64,000 bases of DNA from Streptomyces qinzhouensis (lineage in GTDB: Bacteria > Actinomycetota > Actinomycetes > Streptomycetales > Streptomycetaceae): contig NZ_CP042266.1 of assembly GCF_007856155.1 (NCBI RefSeq), positions 6,014,001 through 6,078,000 on the forward strand. The letters run 5' to 3'. The notes beneath the pieces are model-generated. The model saw only the letters and a list, made by a program, of their open reading frames with translations. It was not told the DNA's origin and did not search any database. This document shows, one piece after another, positions 1 through 9,673 of this stretch. Position 1 is the first letter of the stretch. The number at the start of each line of letters is the position of its first letter. Position numbers and translations under genes: made by a program.

Positions 1-1
1 G

Positions 2-151
2 CTGAGCGAACGGCTGGCCGAGCTGCTGCCGCGGGCCGAGCAGATCCGGATCCCCGGTGCGTCGCATCTGATGCACGAGGAGAACCCTCCGGTGCTCAAC
101 CGGGCCGTTCTCGACTTCCTGGCGCGCCACGGCGGCCGCCCGCCCGGCTGA
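2..151 (+). CDS. alpha/beta hydrolase, C-terminal fragment
   Basis: An open frame enters from the left edge and ends at a TGA at 149-151, giving 49 residues. The tail contains GASHLMHEENP, which looks like the catalytic-histidine strand and following helix of an alpha/beta-hydrolase fold enzyme (G-x-S-H before a helix leading to the final FL segment). The nucleophile and acid lie outside the window, so the substrate cannot be inferred. A GC-rich hairpin follows the stop. Confidence 0.65.
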   Translation: MSERLAELLPRAEQIRIPGASHLMHEENPPVLNRAVLDFLARHGGRPPG

Positions 152-166
152 CGGCGCCCGGACAGT

Positions 167-202
167 GGCCGCCGTCCCCACCCCCGAGAGGGGACGGCGG
201 CC
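167..202. terminator. bidirectional hairpin between convergent genes
   Basis: A 13-bp perfect stem (GGCCGCCGTCCCC at 167-179, complement at 190-202) with a 10-nt loop sits between the stop of the hydrolase fragment and the stop of the UvrA-like gene. There is no T-run, as is usual in high-GC actinobacteria. Confidence 0.65.
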
Positions 203-214
203 GGCCCGCTTCCG

Positions 215-2539
215 TCAGGCGCCGTTGATGTACGACGCGAGATGGCGGGCGGTCAGGGTGGCGCCCGTGGAGACGAGATCGCGCGGGGTGCCGGTGAACA
301 CGACCTCGCCGCCGTCGTGCCCGCCGCCGGGGCCGATGTCGATGATCCAGTCGGCGTGGGCCATCACGGCGAGATGGTGTTCGATCACGATGACCGAGTT
401 CCCGCCGTCGACCAGCCGGTCGAGGAGGGCCAGCAGCTTGTCGACGTCCGCCATATGGAGACCGGTCGTGGGTTCGTCGAGGATGTACGTGGACGACTTC
501 TCGGCCATGTGGATGGCGAGCTTCAGCCGCTGGCGTTCACCGCCGGAGAGGGTGTTCAGCGGCTGGCCGAGCCGGACATAGCCGAGGCCGACGTCCTTGA
601 GCCGGCCGAGGACGGTACGGGCCTGGCCGGCGGGGAAGAAGCCGTACGCCTCCGCGATCGGCATCTCCAGCACCTCGCTGATGTTCTTGCCGCGCAGGGT
701 GTAGGTGAGGACCTCGGGGGTGTACCGCTTGCCCTCGCACTGCTCGCAGACCGAGGCGACCCCGGCCATCATCGCCAGGTCCGTATAGACGAGGCCGACG
801 CCGTTGCAGCCCGCGCAGGCGCCCTCCGAGTTGGCGCTGAACAGGGCGGCCTTGACGCCGTTCTCCTTGGCGAAGGCGGTACGGATCGGGCTGAGCACCC
901 CCGTGTAGGTCGCCGGGTTGGAGCGGCGCGAGCCCCGGATGGGGGACTGGTCGGCGACGACGACCCCGTCCCGGTGGGAGAGATGGCCGTGGATCAGTGA
1001 GCTCTTTCCGGAGCCCGCGACACCGGTGACCACCGCGAGGACGCCCAGCGGTACGTCCACGGAGACGTTCTTCAGATTGTGGAGCCCGGCGTTCTCGATG
1101 GAGAGCCGCCCCTTCGCCGTCCGGACGGTCTTCCGCAGGGCCGCCCGGTGGCCCAGATGGCGGCCGGTGAGGGTGCCGGACTCCCGCAGGCCGGCGACAT
1201 CGCCCGCGTACCCGATCAGTCCGCCTTCGGTGCCGGCGCCCGGTCCGAGGTCGACCACATGGTCGGCGATGGAGATGACCTCGGGCTTGTGCTCGACGAC
1301 GAGGACCGTGTTGCCCTTGTCGCGCAGCCGGACCAGCAGACCGTTCATGCGCTGGATGTCATGGGGGTGGAGACCGGTCGTCGGCTCGTCGAAGACATAG
1401 GTGACATCGCTGAGCGGGGAGCCCAGATGCCGGACCATCTTCACCCGCTGGGCCTCGCCGCCGGAGAGGCTGGAAGAGGTGCGGTCCAGACTGAGATAGC
1501 CGAGGCCGATCTCCACCAGGGAGTCCAGGAGCCCGCCGAGGCCGGTGAGGAGCGGGGCCACGGCCGGGGCGTCGAGCTTGCGCACCCATGCGGCGAGATC
1601 GCTGATCTGGAGCGCCGAGCATTCGGCGATGTTCAGACCGCCGATCCGGGAGGCCAGGGCGGCTTCGTTGAGCCGGGCGCCGTCGCAGTCGGGGCAGGTG
1701 CGGAAGACGACGGCCCGGTCGACGAAGGCCCGGATATGGGACTGCATGGCCTCGCGGTCCTTGGCGAGGTACGTCCGCTTGATGCGGGTGATCAGGCCCT
1801 CGTACGACAGCGTGCTGGTGTCGACCTTCACCTTGGTCAGCGGCTTGTGGAGCAGGTCGAAGAGTTCGGTCCCGTCGTAGTCGGCGACCTTCTTGTCCGG
1901 GTCGAAGAAGCCGGAGCCCGCCATGACCTTCCACTGCCAGGAGTCGACGGTGAAGCCGGGGACGACGATCGCGCCCTCGTTCAGGGACTTCGACCGGTCC
2001 ACGATCTCGCCGACGTCGATGTCGGAGACCCGGCCGATGCCCTCGCAGGCCGGACACATGCCCTCGGCGTTGTTGAAACCGAAATGGTGGGAGGGGCCGA
2101 CATGGGGTTCGCCGAGGCGGCTGAAGACGATCCGGAGCATCGTGTAGGCGTCGGTGGCGGTGCCGACCGTGGAGCGGGAGTTGGCGCCCATCCGCTCCTG
2201 GTCGACCACGATCGCGGCGCTGAGGTTGCGCAGCGCGTCCACGTCCGGACGGCCCACCGGGGCCATGAAGGACTGGATGAAGCTGGTGTACGTCTCGTTG
2301 ATCAGCCGCTGGGACTCGGCCGCGATCGTACCGAAGACCAGGGAGGACTTCCCGGAGCCGGAAACCCCGGTGAAGACGGTGAGACGTCGCTTCGGTATGT
2401 CGACGGAGACCTCGCGGAGATTGTTCTCGCGGGCCCCGCGCACCTCGATGACGTCATGGCTGTCGGCGAGCGCGAAAGTGCCGGGTCCGGTCCCGTCGGG
2501 GCCGCTGCGGTGCTGGTCGGACGTGCCGTCGGCGGGCAT
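215..2539 (-). CDS. short UvrA-like ABC ATPase (DrrC type, drug resistance or DNA repair)
   Basis: The 774-aa product has two ABC ATPase modules. Walker A motifs (GVSGSGKSS near residue 58, GVAGSGKSS near 506) and signatures (LSGGEAQRVKM, LSGGERQRLKL) are both present. UvrA-type CxxC zinc modules occur at CPACEGIG, CPDCDGAR, CAGCNGVG and CEQCEGKR. The length matches the short UvrA paralogues such as DrrC (about 764 aa) rather than housekeeping UvrA (about 950 aa), so the UvrB-interaction insert is probably absent. In antibiotic producers these proteins protect DNA from intercalating or DNA-bound drugs. The ATG at 2539 is chosen because a GAGGAG ribosome site lies about 9 nt upstream; the frame stays open further upstream but without such a signal. 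It is divergent from the large protein at 2833, so a role in self-resistance is inference. Confidence 0.9.
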   Translation of the reverse strand: MPADGTSDQHRSGPDGTGPGTFALADSHDVIEVRGARENNLREVSVDIPKRRLTVFTGVSGSGKSSLVFGTIAAESQRLINETYTSFIQSFMAPVGRPDVDALRNLSAAIVVDQERMGANSRSTVGTATDAYTMLRIVFSRLGEPHVGPSHHFGFNNAEGMCPACEGIGRVSDIDVGEIVDRSKSLNEGAIVVPGFTVDSWQWKVMAGSGFFDPDKKVADYDGTELFDLLHKPLTKVKVDTSTLSYEGLITRIKRTYLAKDREAMQSHIRAFVDRAVVFRTCPDCDGARLNEAALASRIGGLNIAECSALQISDLAAWVRKLDAPAVAPLLTGLGGLLDSLVEIGLGYLSLDRTSSSLSGGEAQRVKMVRHLGSPLSDVTYVFDEPTTGLHPHDIQRMNGLLVRLRDKGNTVLVVEHKPEVISIADHVVDLGPGAGTEGGLIGYAGDVAGLRESGTLTGRHLGHRAALRKTVRTAKGRLSIENAGLHNLKNVSVDVPLGVLAVVTGVAGSGKSSLIHGHLSHRDGVVVADQSPIRGSRRSNPATYTGVLSPIRTAFAKENGVKAALFSANSEGACAGCNGVGLVYTDLAMMAGVASVCEQCEGKRYTPEVLTYTLRGKNISEVLEMPIAEAYGFFPAGQARTVLGRLKDVGLGYVRLGQPLNTLSGGERQRLKLAIHMAEKSSTYILDEPTTGLHMADVDKLLALLDRLVDGGNSVIVIEHHLAVMAHADWIIDIGPGGGHDGGEVVFTGTPRDLVSTGATLTARHLASYINGA

Positions 2540-2617
2540 GGCTGAACTCTCCTCGGGCTGGACTGGGGGAGCGCGCGGGGCCGGGCGGCGGCCCTGGCCA
2601 CGGCGCTCGGAAGCCTT

Positions 2618-2645
2618 CACTGTACCCCAATTGGATACACTGTAC
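2618..2645. promoter_or_regulatory. direct repeat CACTGTAC in the UvrA-like promoter region
   Basis: The octamer CACTGTAC occurs at 2618-2625 and 2638-2645, a 20-bp pitch (two helical turns). Between them is the imperfect palindrome GTACCCCAATTGGATAC with six of eight pairs matching. This AT-richer patch is the only such one in the 293-bp divergent spacer 2540-2832. It is a candidate operator for the UvrA-like gene; the regulator is unknown. Confidence 0.4.
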
Positions 2646-2832
2646 GCAGATATTTTCGGAGTCGGCCGTGCGTCAACCGTCGCGCGGCGCAAAGGTTGAC
2701 CACGGAACAGCCCTCAGGCACCGGTCGATCGGTCAACTCCCCGGTGGCAGCCCGGGAGAGGTGGTGAAAAACTGGCAGCGGGGGAAGGTACCGCCCCGGT
2801 CCGGGTCCGGGAGACCACAGGAGCTGGTGCAT

Positions 2833-5661
2833 ATGTGCGCCGGGACGTCCATGGACGGGCAGACCGTCTCTCTGCTGCGCCGCGAGGACATGGCCGTCCT
2901 CGACTTCACCTTCACCAACCTCAGCCGCTCCGGGCCCGCCGGACAGGTGGTGCTCACCCCCACCGCGCCCGCGCTGCCCGCGACGGTCACCGTGCACTTC
3001 CCGCCGCAGTCCGTACTGGAGGAGGCCACCTCGCCCGCGGACGCCACCACCGCCACCAAACGCGTGCGGTACGCGGGCGAGAGCACCCTCGCCTTCCGCG
3101 TCCCGGCCGGGGGCGGTGTGCCGTTCACCGTGGACGGACTGCTCACCTGGACCGGTCTGGCGCCCGACCGGGCCGCCCTGGAATGCGTCTGGGGCCTCTT
3201 CCTCGGCCCCGACACCCCGGATGTGGAATGGCGGCACTCCAACTTCCCCGTGATGGCGAGCGCCGGGACCTTCGCGCTCTGGCACACCCTGCTCGCGCCC
3301 ACCGGCTCGTCCGTGTCCGACGGCGGGCCCGTGGGGCTCACCGGAACAGCCGCGGCACGGCCCGAGGAGCCCTTCCTCAGCTCCCTCGACCCCGCGCACC
3401 GGCAGCAGATCACCACCGCCAGCGCCACCCGAGCCGTCACCGCCGACGCCCTCCTCCTCAGCGCCCTCGGCGCGAGCGTGGACCTCGTCGGCAACTGGGC
3501 CGACTACCCGGGCCTCGGCATCGAGGCCTACCAGCACCGGTCCGCGGTCGGCCGGGACACCACCGTCCAGGTCGACGAACGCGGCTATCTGCTGCCCTTC
3601 GGCTTCCCCGTCCAGGTCACCGCCCGCACCGAACGGCACCTCGACACCGGACTGCTGAAGGTCTACCGGCTGACCGTACTGCGGCCCGACATCTCCTACG
3701 ACGGCATCGCCGCCCTTCCGCACGAAGGACGCGCCTTCCCCTTCGCCCGGATCCGCCTCAACCGGCCCCTCGACACCGATGTCGTCCCCGCGGACCCCCT
3801 CGACGGCGCCGGCTACTGGCTGAACCGGCCCGACCAGCAGGACCAGCGGCTCCTCTTCGACCTCACCGCCGAGGACCGACTCGGCCACCGCGTCGACCTC
3901 ACCGCACCGCTCGTCTTCATCCACGGCGACCAGGCCTACGACCCCCCGACTCTGGCGGGCCCCCTGACGGCGTACGAGACGATCGCGGCCGGACTGCCAC
4001 TGTCCGCCACCGGCCGGCTCACCCTCGCGCCCGTCCCCGGCAGCAACTCCGAGACGTCCACGGTCGATGTCGCCGAACTCCGCGTCGGCGCCGTACCGTC
4101 CACGGCCCAGCCCGCCGAACTGCTCGCCGCCGGACGCCTCGCCGCACTGCCCCGGCTGCTCTCCGTCGGCGCCCGGATCCCCGCCATGGACGCCATGGCA
4201 CCCCCGCTCCCGGCCGCGGCCGCCGCCATCGCCGGGCCGCCCGGCACCGGGCCCGCCGTCGGGGCCGTCCGGAGCCTGATCCTGGACAACGACTACGTAC
4301 AGAGCGGACTCGCCGCCACCCATCAGGTGTACGCGTCCCTCGCGTCCGCCGTCCCGTTCGCGCCGCCGCCCACCGTCTCCGGCGCGGTCGCCGCCCTCGG
4401 CCTGCCGGTGCACGGGCTCTCCGCCACCACCGGACTCGTCGGCGGCCCGCTGGACGCCGTGAAATCCGGACAGTTCAACGCCACCGACTACCTCTCACCG
4501 ACCGGCACCGGCAGCGCCCTGCCCACCCGGCTGCTCGGCGTCATCGACCTGACCCAACTCGTCCCCTCGGGCCCCATCGGCGCCGGTGACGGCACCACCG
4601 CCCCGAAGATCCTCACCACGGTCGAACGGCCCGACGGCGACCTCAAGCCCCCCACCGCCGTCCGCACCGAACTGACCTGGACCCCCGATGTCTCCCACAA
4701 GACCGTCAGCTGCCTCACCACCGGCGCCGACGCCACCCTCGACCTCCACAGCACCACCGTCACCCGCTTCGACGGCACCCCGCCGACCGCCGAGGTCCGG
4801 GGCGAACTCCGCAACTTCACCCTGAGCTTCGCGGACATCCTCGACATCGGCTTCCGGCGGGTCGGCTTCACCAGCAAACCGGGCACCACCCCCGCACTCG
4901 ACGTCCAGATCGGCACGGTCGGCTTCTCCGGAGACCTCAGCTTCCTCAACAAGCTCCGCGAATATCTGCCCTCCTGCGCGGGCGGACCCCGGATCGACGT
5001 CGGCCCCGACGGCATCCAAGTCGGCTACGGACTGGCCGTACCCACCATCGAAGCCGGCATCTTCCTCCTCCAGAACCTCACGCTCACCACCACCATCACG
5101 CTCCCCTTCACGGAGAAAGCGGTCACGGCCACCTTCGCCATCTCCTCCGCCGACCACCCCTTCCTGATCACCGTCTCCTTCCTCGGCGGCGGCGGCCACT
5201 TCGCCCTCACCGTCGAAGCCGGCCAGGTCACCGCACTCGACGCCCAGCTCCAGTTCGGCGCCGCCGCCGCCCTCGACCTCGGGATCGCCAGCGGCTCCGT
5301 CTCCATCACCGCCGGGATCTCCCTGCACCTGCAGAACCAGGCCTCCAAACTCGAAGGCTTCTTCCGGGCCGTCGGCGCCCTCGACGTCCTCGGGATCGTC
5401 AGCGTCTCCGTCGAGTTCTTCCTCGAACTCGGCACCGAACAGGTCCCCAAGCCCGGTCTCCCCGGACAGACCCGCACGGATGTCGTCGGCAAGGCCTCCG
5501 TGACCGTCCGGGTCCGCGTCGCCTTCTTCTCGCAGTCCGTCACCCTCTCCGTCGAGCGCCGCTTCGGCGGCGGCGGAGACCCCTCGTACGCAGACGCCTT
5601 CCCCGACCAGACCTCCTGGGACCGGCGGTGCGCCGCCTTCGCCGATATGGAGGACGCATGA
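2833..5661 (+). CDS. large uncharacterised beta-rich protein (942 aa)
   Basis: I do not recognise this family. The ATG at 2833 is preferred because AGGAG lies 10 nt upstream; the frame extends further 5' without a convincing signal. The product has no signal peptide or clear transmembrane helix. The first 500 residues are Ala/Pro/Thr-rich with many short predicted strands. The last 250 residues alternate hydrophobic and polar positions (for example ITLPFTEKAVTATFAISS and KASVTVRVRVAFFSQSVTLS), a pattern of amphipathic beta strands as in barrels or elongated beta sheets. It ends in an ATGA overlap with the next gene, so the two are translationally coupled and probably act together. Start and coding status are secure from codon bias; function is unknown. 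Confidence 0.8.
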   Translation: MCAGTSMDGQTVSLLRREDMAVLDFTFTNLSRSGPAGQVVLTPTAPALPATVTVHFPPQSVLEEATSPADATTATKRVRYAGESTLAFRVPAGGGVPFTVDGLLTWTGLAPDRAALECVWGLFLGPDTPDVEWRHSNFPVMASAGTFALWHTLLAPTGSSVSDGGPVGLTGTAAARPEEPFLSSLDPAHRQQITTASATRAVTADALLLSALGASVDLVGNWADYPGLGIEAYQHRSAVGRDTTVQVDERGYLLPFGFPVQVTARTERHLDTGLLKVYRLTVLRPDISYDGIAALPHEGRAFPFARIRLNRPLDTDVVPADPLDGAGYWLNRPDQQDQRLLFDLTAEDRLGHRVDLTAPLVFIHGDQAYDPPTLAGPLTAYETIAAGLPLSATGRLTLAPVPGSNSETSTVDVAELRVGAVPSTAQPAELLAAGRLAALPRLLSVGARIPAMDAMAPPLPAAAAAIAGPPGTGPAVGAVRSLILDNDYVQSGLAATHQVYASLASAVPFAPPPTVSGAVAALGLPVHGLSATTGLVGGPLDAVKSGQFNATDYLSPTGTGSALPTRLLGVIDLTQLVPSGPIGAGDGTTAPKILTTVERPDGDLKPPTAVRTELTWTPDVSHKTVSCLTTGADATLDLHSTTVTRFDGTPPTAEVRGELRNFTLSFADILDIGFRRVGFTSKPGTTPALDVQIGTVGFSGDLSFLNKLREYLPSCAGGPRIDVGPDGIQVGYGLAVPTIEAGIFLLQNLTLTTTITLPFTEKAVTATFAISSADHPFLITVSFLGGGGHFALTVEAGQVTALDAQLQFGAAAALDLGIASGSVSITAGISLHLQNQASKLEGFFRAVGALDVLGIVSVSVEFFLELGTEQVPKPGLPGQTRTDVVGKASVTVRVRVAFFSQSVTLSVERRFGGGGDPSYADAFPDQTSWDRRCAAFADMEDA

Positions 5662-8600
5662 CCGCCACCCTGCAGACCCTGATCTGGACCCTGCTGCCGG
5701 ACCCGGCGGTCCCCGTCACCACCCCCGGCACGGTCCCGCTCTCCATCGTCATCAGCATCCGGCTGTCCAACGACGAAGGGGACCCGCCCGGCACCGCGGT
5801 CCTTCCGCTGTCCGACTACCCGACCGTCGCCGACTGGCCGTCCTTCGCCTTCGACCCGCTGACCGTCATCGTCAAACAGGAGGGCGGCGGGGCCTCCGTC
5901 ACCCCCATCGCCACCTTTCAGGACGGTCCGCCGAACGGCGCCCTGTGGCGGGCGCTGTTCCCGCCGGCGCTGCCGGTCCGGCCCTTCGTCTTCGACGAGG
6001 AGGCCACCCACTCCTTCATCCGCTGCTACCCCGCCGCCCGGCTCTCCCGCTCCCTCAGCGATATCTACACCGGCCTGCTGACCACCGGACCCGAGCGGCA
6101 CGGCCTCGGCGCGGCGGACCGCTGGGCCGCGGCGGACCGGCTCGTCCGCCGCGTCGGCGCCCTCGACGACTCCGACCGGGACTTTGCCGTCCACCGCGAA
6201 CTGCCGCGCTCCGGAGCCGTACCCGACGACGATCCCGGCGACCCCGAGGGCTGGGCCCGGCTCGCCGACTTCCACCGGCCGCTGAACTCCTCGCCGTCCG
6301 CCCGGCACTCGGCCGCCTTCGGGCGCGGCACCCGGAACACGTACGAATTCCACGCCCTGCTCGCCGCGCTCGCCGACCATCCGGAGCTGATGGTCCCCCT
6401 CGGCCTCGTCCGACGGCTCACCATCACCATCCCCACCGACCTGGAAGGGCCCTTCACCCTCCAGGCACTGCCCCATCTGAGCACCCTGCTGGGCAGTTAC
6501 CGGCCCCGCACCCGGTGCGTCGCCCACGCCGGCACCCTCTCCCTCGCCGACCCGCAGGGACACCCGGGCGCCACCGTCCTGCCCCTCGACGACAGCGCCG
6601 TCTACACCCCCATCGACCACGATGTCGACGCCGCCGGACTCGCCCTGCGGTCCTACGCCGCCGCCCTGCGGGACCTGCCCCGCGACGCGCCCCCGCCGCC
6701 GCTCAAACCCCCGGCCCTGCGCTCCGACGGCATCTTTGTCGCCGAAGCCGACCGGCAGATCGCCTTCCGGGCCGTTCTCACCAACGCCGCCGGTATCGAC
6801 GCGGACCTCAAGGCGGGCGGCGAGGGCGATGCGACGGTGATGGACGCCTCCACCGTGCAGCAGGGCATCCGGGTCGACGTCCACGACGAGGGCTCCGGCC
6901 ACTGGTATCCGCTCTGCCGCCGCACCGGCCGCTACACCGTCGACCAGTACGGCACCCTGCCCGTCGACGACGAGGGCGTCCTCACCGACACCGTCAGCAC
7001 CGGCACCGACGCTTCCGGCAACCCGATCCAGAAACTCACCCCGGCGCTGTTCCGCTGGAACAACTGGAGCCTGGTCGCCGAACCCCGCGGCCGGACCGTC
7101 GGCATCGACGGCGAACTCACCGACCCCGCCCCCCAGCAGAACCCCGCCCTCCCCTTCGCCGCCGACTTCACCTGCCCCGACCACACCCTCCCCACCCTGC
7201 GCTACGGACGCACCTACCGCTTCCGGGCCCGGCTCGTCGACCTCGCGGGCCGCAGCCTGCCCTTCACCCGCGACCCCACGCCCGCCGACCGCACCACCAC
7301 CCCCCTCACCTTCGCCCGCTACGAGCCGGTGCCCGCCCCCGTCCTCGTGCTGCGGCGGCCCGTCACCACGGGCGAGTCACCGACCGCCCTGGTCGTCAGG
7401 ACCGACAACGCCGACCCCGCCGCGCCCGCCGCCGGACCCACCTGCGAACGCCATCTCCTCGCCCCCAAGGCCGCCCTCGACCTCATCGAACGGCACGGCG
7501 TCCTCGACCTGCCCGGAAAACACCGCACCGACCCCGCCGTCCACCCCCTCCTCACCCGCTACGACGACGGAAAGATCACCGGCACCCCGGACCCGGACGC
7601 GGGTGGCAGCCCGTACGTGGACACCGACACCCTCGACCTCCCCTGGCTGCCCGACCCACTCGCCCGCGGCATCGCCCTCCACGGCGTGCCCGGTACCCCC
7701 GAACTGCTCACCGACTGGCCCGCCGGAGGCCCGGACTGGTACGCCCGGCTGCCGATGCGGCTGGTCGTCGTACCCGGGCCGATGGACAGCACGCAGTCCA
7801 CGGCCGTCGCCGACCCCGCCGCCCGTACCGTACGCGTCACCCTGAACCCGGCCGCCGACTTCCCGGCCGTACTCGGCTCCCTCCCGGCCCCCGGCGACGA
7901 GGACCTCCTGGGTCCCTGGCGCTGGTACACCGAGCGCGAAGGGGTCTCCGCCGCCGATATCGCGGCCGCCCGCACCGCGGCCCGCTCCGGACGGCTGGGA
8001 CAGCTCACCCCCGTCACGGACCTGACCCTCGTCCACGCCGTACGCTGCCCTGTCACGGCACCGGTCTTCGACGGTGTCACGATCCTGCGCGCGCCCGGCG
8101 AGACGGCGTACCTCCTCGACGATCCGGCCATGGGCGTCCACGGCGCCTCCACCCTGACCGTGCACACCGAGGCGGAGTGGACCGACACCGACGACGATCC
8201 GTCCCAGGACGGTCCGGTCCCCGTTCCGGCGCTCGCCGTACTCCGCCCCGAGAGCGAACCGCTCAGCGACCCCGGCGGACCGGCCCTGACCACCGTGCCG
8301 TTCCACACCCGGCACGACCCCGGCGACACCCGGCACCGGATCGTCACCTACACCCCCGTCGGGGCCTCCCGGTTCGTGCCGTACTTCATCCAGCGGCGCA
8401 CCGTCACCCTCACCGGGACCGACCCCGTCGCCGTCGCGGGCGGCTTCGTCCCCGGCACGGTCACCGTCCGCGAGACCGGGCCGGCGCTCACCGCCGACGC
8501 CACCCCCGCCGGGCCCGGCATCACCTACCGCCCCGGAACCGACTACACGGTCGACGAAACCGGCGGGACCGTCGCCCGCGGCGCCGCCGGGACGATCCCC

Positions 8601-9584
8601 GACGGGGCAGCCGTCGACGTGTCCTTCGCCGTGCCGCCCGTCACCCGCTCCGGACCGCCCGTCACTCTCCATGTCCCGTCGACCGTCGCACCGCCCGTAC
8701 CCGTGGTGCACTCCGTCGTCCCCGCGTTCCGCTGGTCGCGGACGGTGAACGGGAACACGACCATCAGCATCCGCCAGGAGGGCTCGGTCCGCGTCCATCT
8801 GAAACGCCCCTGGTACGTCTCCGGGGCGGGCGAACTCCTCGGCGTACGCGTCGTGGACCCGCAGACGCCGCCGGGCGATCCGGCGGCCCTGGACTGGGCC
8901 ACCGCCTGGGCCCGTGACCCGGTCCGGGACCCGGGCGCGGCGCCCTTCCCGGCCGGTTTCCCGGGCCCCGCCGACCTCGACGGCTGGACCGCCGATATCG
9001 GCCTGGGCGCCGCCGGGGGACACGCGCTGGGCTTCGGCGTCGACTACGACCCGCAGCGCCGTCTGTGGTGCGCCGACATCCATTTCAAGGCGGGCAACGC
9101 CTACCAGCCCTTCGTCCGGCTCAAGGTCGTCCGGCTCCAGCCCGACTCGCTGACGGACCCCGGTGATCTGCGGCTCTCTCCCGAGGTCGACGCCGGATTC
9201 GTCCAGCTGCCGGCCTACCGGCGGGCCAGGGTTGTCCTCGGCGGTACCACAGCGGGCTCACCGGTCGCGGTGACGGTCGTGGGACCGGCGCCGCCGGACG
9301 GGCCGGACGGGCTCACCTCACGGATGACGGCGGTCGTCCAGTTCCGCAGCACCTCACTCCTCGACGACATCGGCTGGCTCGAACTGGACTCGGACCCCGT
9401 GGAACTGGCCAAGGACCCGGCGGGCGGCCCGGTCGGCCTCTGGACCGGGACGGTGCGGCTGCCGAACGCCGTGGGCGTACGGGATATGCGGGTGCTGATC
9501 CGGGAGTACGACAGCCAGCCGGACAGCCCGGTTCCCGGCGAGCGGACGGAACGCGTCTCGTATCTGGACACGATCCCGGTCTGA
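5658..9584 (+). CDS. very large uncharacterised multi-domain beta-rich protein (1308 aa)
   Basis: The start ATG overlaps the TGA of the preceding gene (ATGA at 5658-5661). The product is rich in Pro, Thr, Asp and Ala, has no signal peptide or transmembrane helix, and looks like a string of immunoglobulin- or jelly-roll-like beta modules. One is near residues 510-530 (YRFRARLVDLAGRS, as in Ig-like folds); another around residues 915-990 resembles a beta-sandwich linker (ITYRPGTDYTVDETGGTV). No catalytic motif was found. Size, lack of an export signal and pairing with the 942-aa protein suggest a structural or scaffold role, but this is inference. It converges on the PatG_C-like/Cys-rich operon, and the five genes seem to form one locus. 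Confidence 0.8.
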   Translation: MTATLQTLIWTLLPDPAVPVTTPGTVPLSIVISIRLSNDEGDPPGTAVLPLSDYPTVADWPSFAFDPLTVIVKQEGGGASVTPIATFQDGPPNGALWRALFPPALPVRPFVFDEEATHSFIRCYPAARLSRSLSDIYTGLLTTGPERHGLGAADRWAAADRLVRRVGALDDSDRDFAVHRELPRSGAVPDDDPGDPEGWARLADFHRPLNSSPSARHSAAFGRGTRNTYEFHALLAALADHPELMVPLGLVRRLTITIPTDLEGPFTLQALPHLSTLLGSYRPRTRCVAHAGTLSLADPQGHPGATVLPLDDSAVYTPIDHDVDAAGLALRSYAAALRDLPRDAPPPPLKPPALRSDGIFVAEADRQIAFRAVLTNAAGIDADLKAGGEGDATVMDASTVQQGIRVDVHDEGSGHWYPLCRRTGRYTVDQYGTLPVDDEGVLTDTVSTGTDASGNPIQKLTPALFRWNNWSLVAEPRGRTVGIDGELTDPAPQQNPALPFAADFTCPDHTLPTLRYGRTYRFRARLVDLAGRSLPFTRDPTPADRTTTPLTFARYEPVPAPVLVLRRPVTTGESPTALVVRTDNADPAAPAAGPTCERHLLAPKAALDLIERHGVLDLPGKHRTDPAVHPLLTRYDDGKITGTPDPDAGGSPYVDTDTLDLPWLPDPLARGIALHGVPGTPELLTDWPAGGPDWYARLPMRLVVVPGPMDSTQSTAVADPAARTVRVTLNPAADFPAVLGSLPAPGDEDLLGPWRWYTEREGVSAADIAAARTAARSGRLGQLTPVTDLTLVHAVRCPVTAPVFDGVTILRAPGETAYLLDDPAMGVHGASTLTVHTEAEWTDTDDDPSQDGPVPVPALAVLRPESEPLSDPGGPALTTVPFHTRHDPGDTRHRIVTYTPVGASRFVPYFIQRRTVTLTGTDPVAVAGGFVPGTVTVRETGPALTADATPAGPGITYRPGTDYTVDETGGTVARGAAGTIPDGAAVDVSFAVPPVTRSGPPVTLHVPSTVAPPVPVVHSVVPAFRWSRTVNGNTTISIRQEGSVRVHLKRPWYVSGAGELLGVRVVDPQTPPGDPAALDWATAWARDPVRDPGAAPFPAGFPGPADLDGWTADIGLGAAGGHALGFGVDYDPQRRLWCADIHFKAGNAYQPFVRLKVVRLQPDSLTDPGDLRLSPEVDAGFVQLPAYRRARVVLGGTTAGSPVAVTVVGPAPPDGPDGLTSRMTAVVQFRSTSLLDDIGWLELDSDPVELAKDPAGGPVGLWTGTVRLPNAVGVRDMRVLIREYDSQPDSPVPGERTERVSYLDTIPV

Positions 9585-9673
9585 TCCCGGTCTGATTCCC
9601 GTCCGATCCCCGTCCGACGATGCCCGAACGGGAGCTCGGCGTCAGGTCAGTCGGGTCAGTCGGGGCAGTCGGG

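Noticed and set aside
242..2545. Long plus-strand open frames opposite the UvrA-like gene
   Set aside because: They are antisense shadows created by high GC; composition is Arg/Gly/Asp-biased with no motifs.
5025..7184. 719-aa minus-strand open frame
   Set aside because: Gly/Val-rich shadow of the two giant proteins, without start signal or family features.
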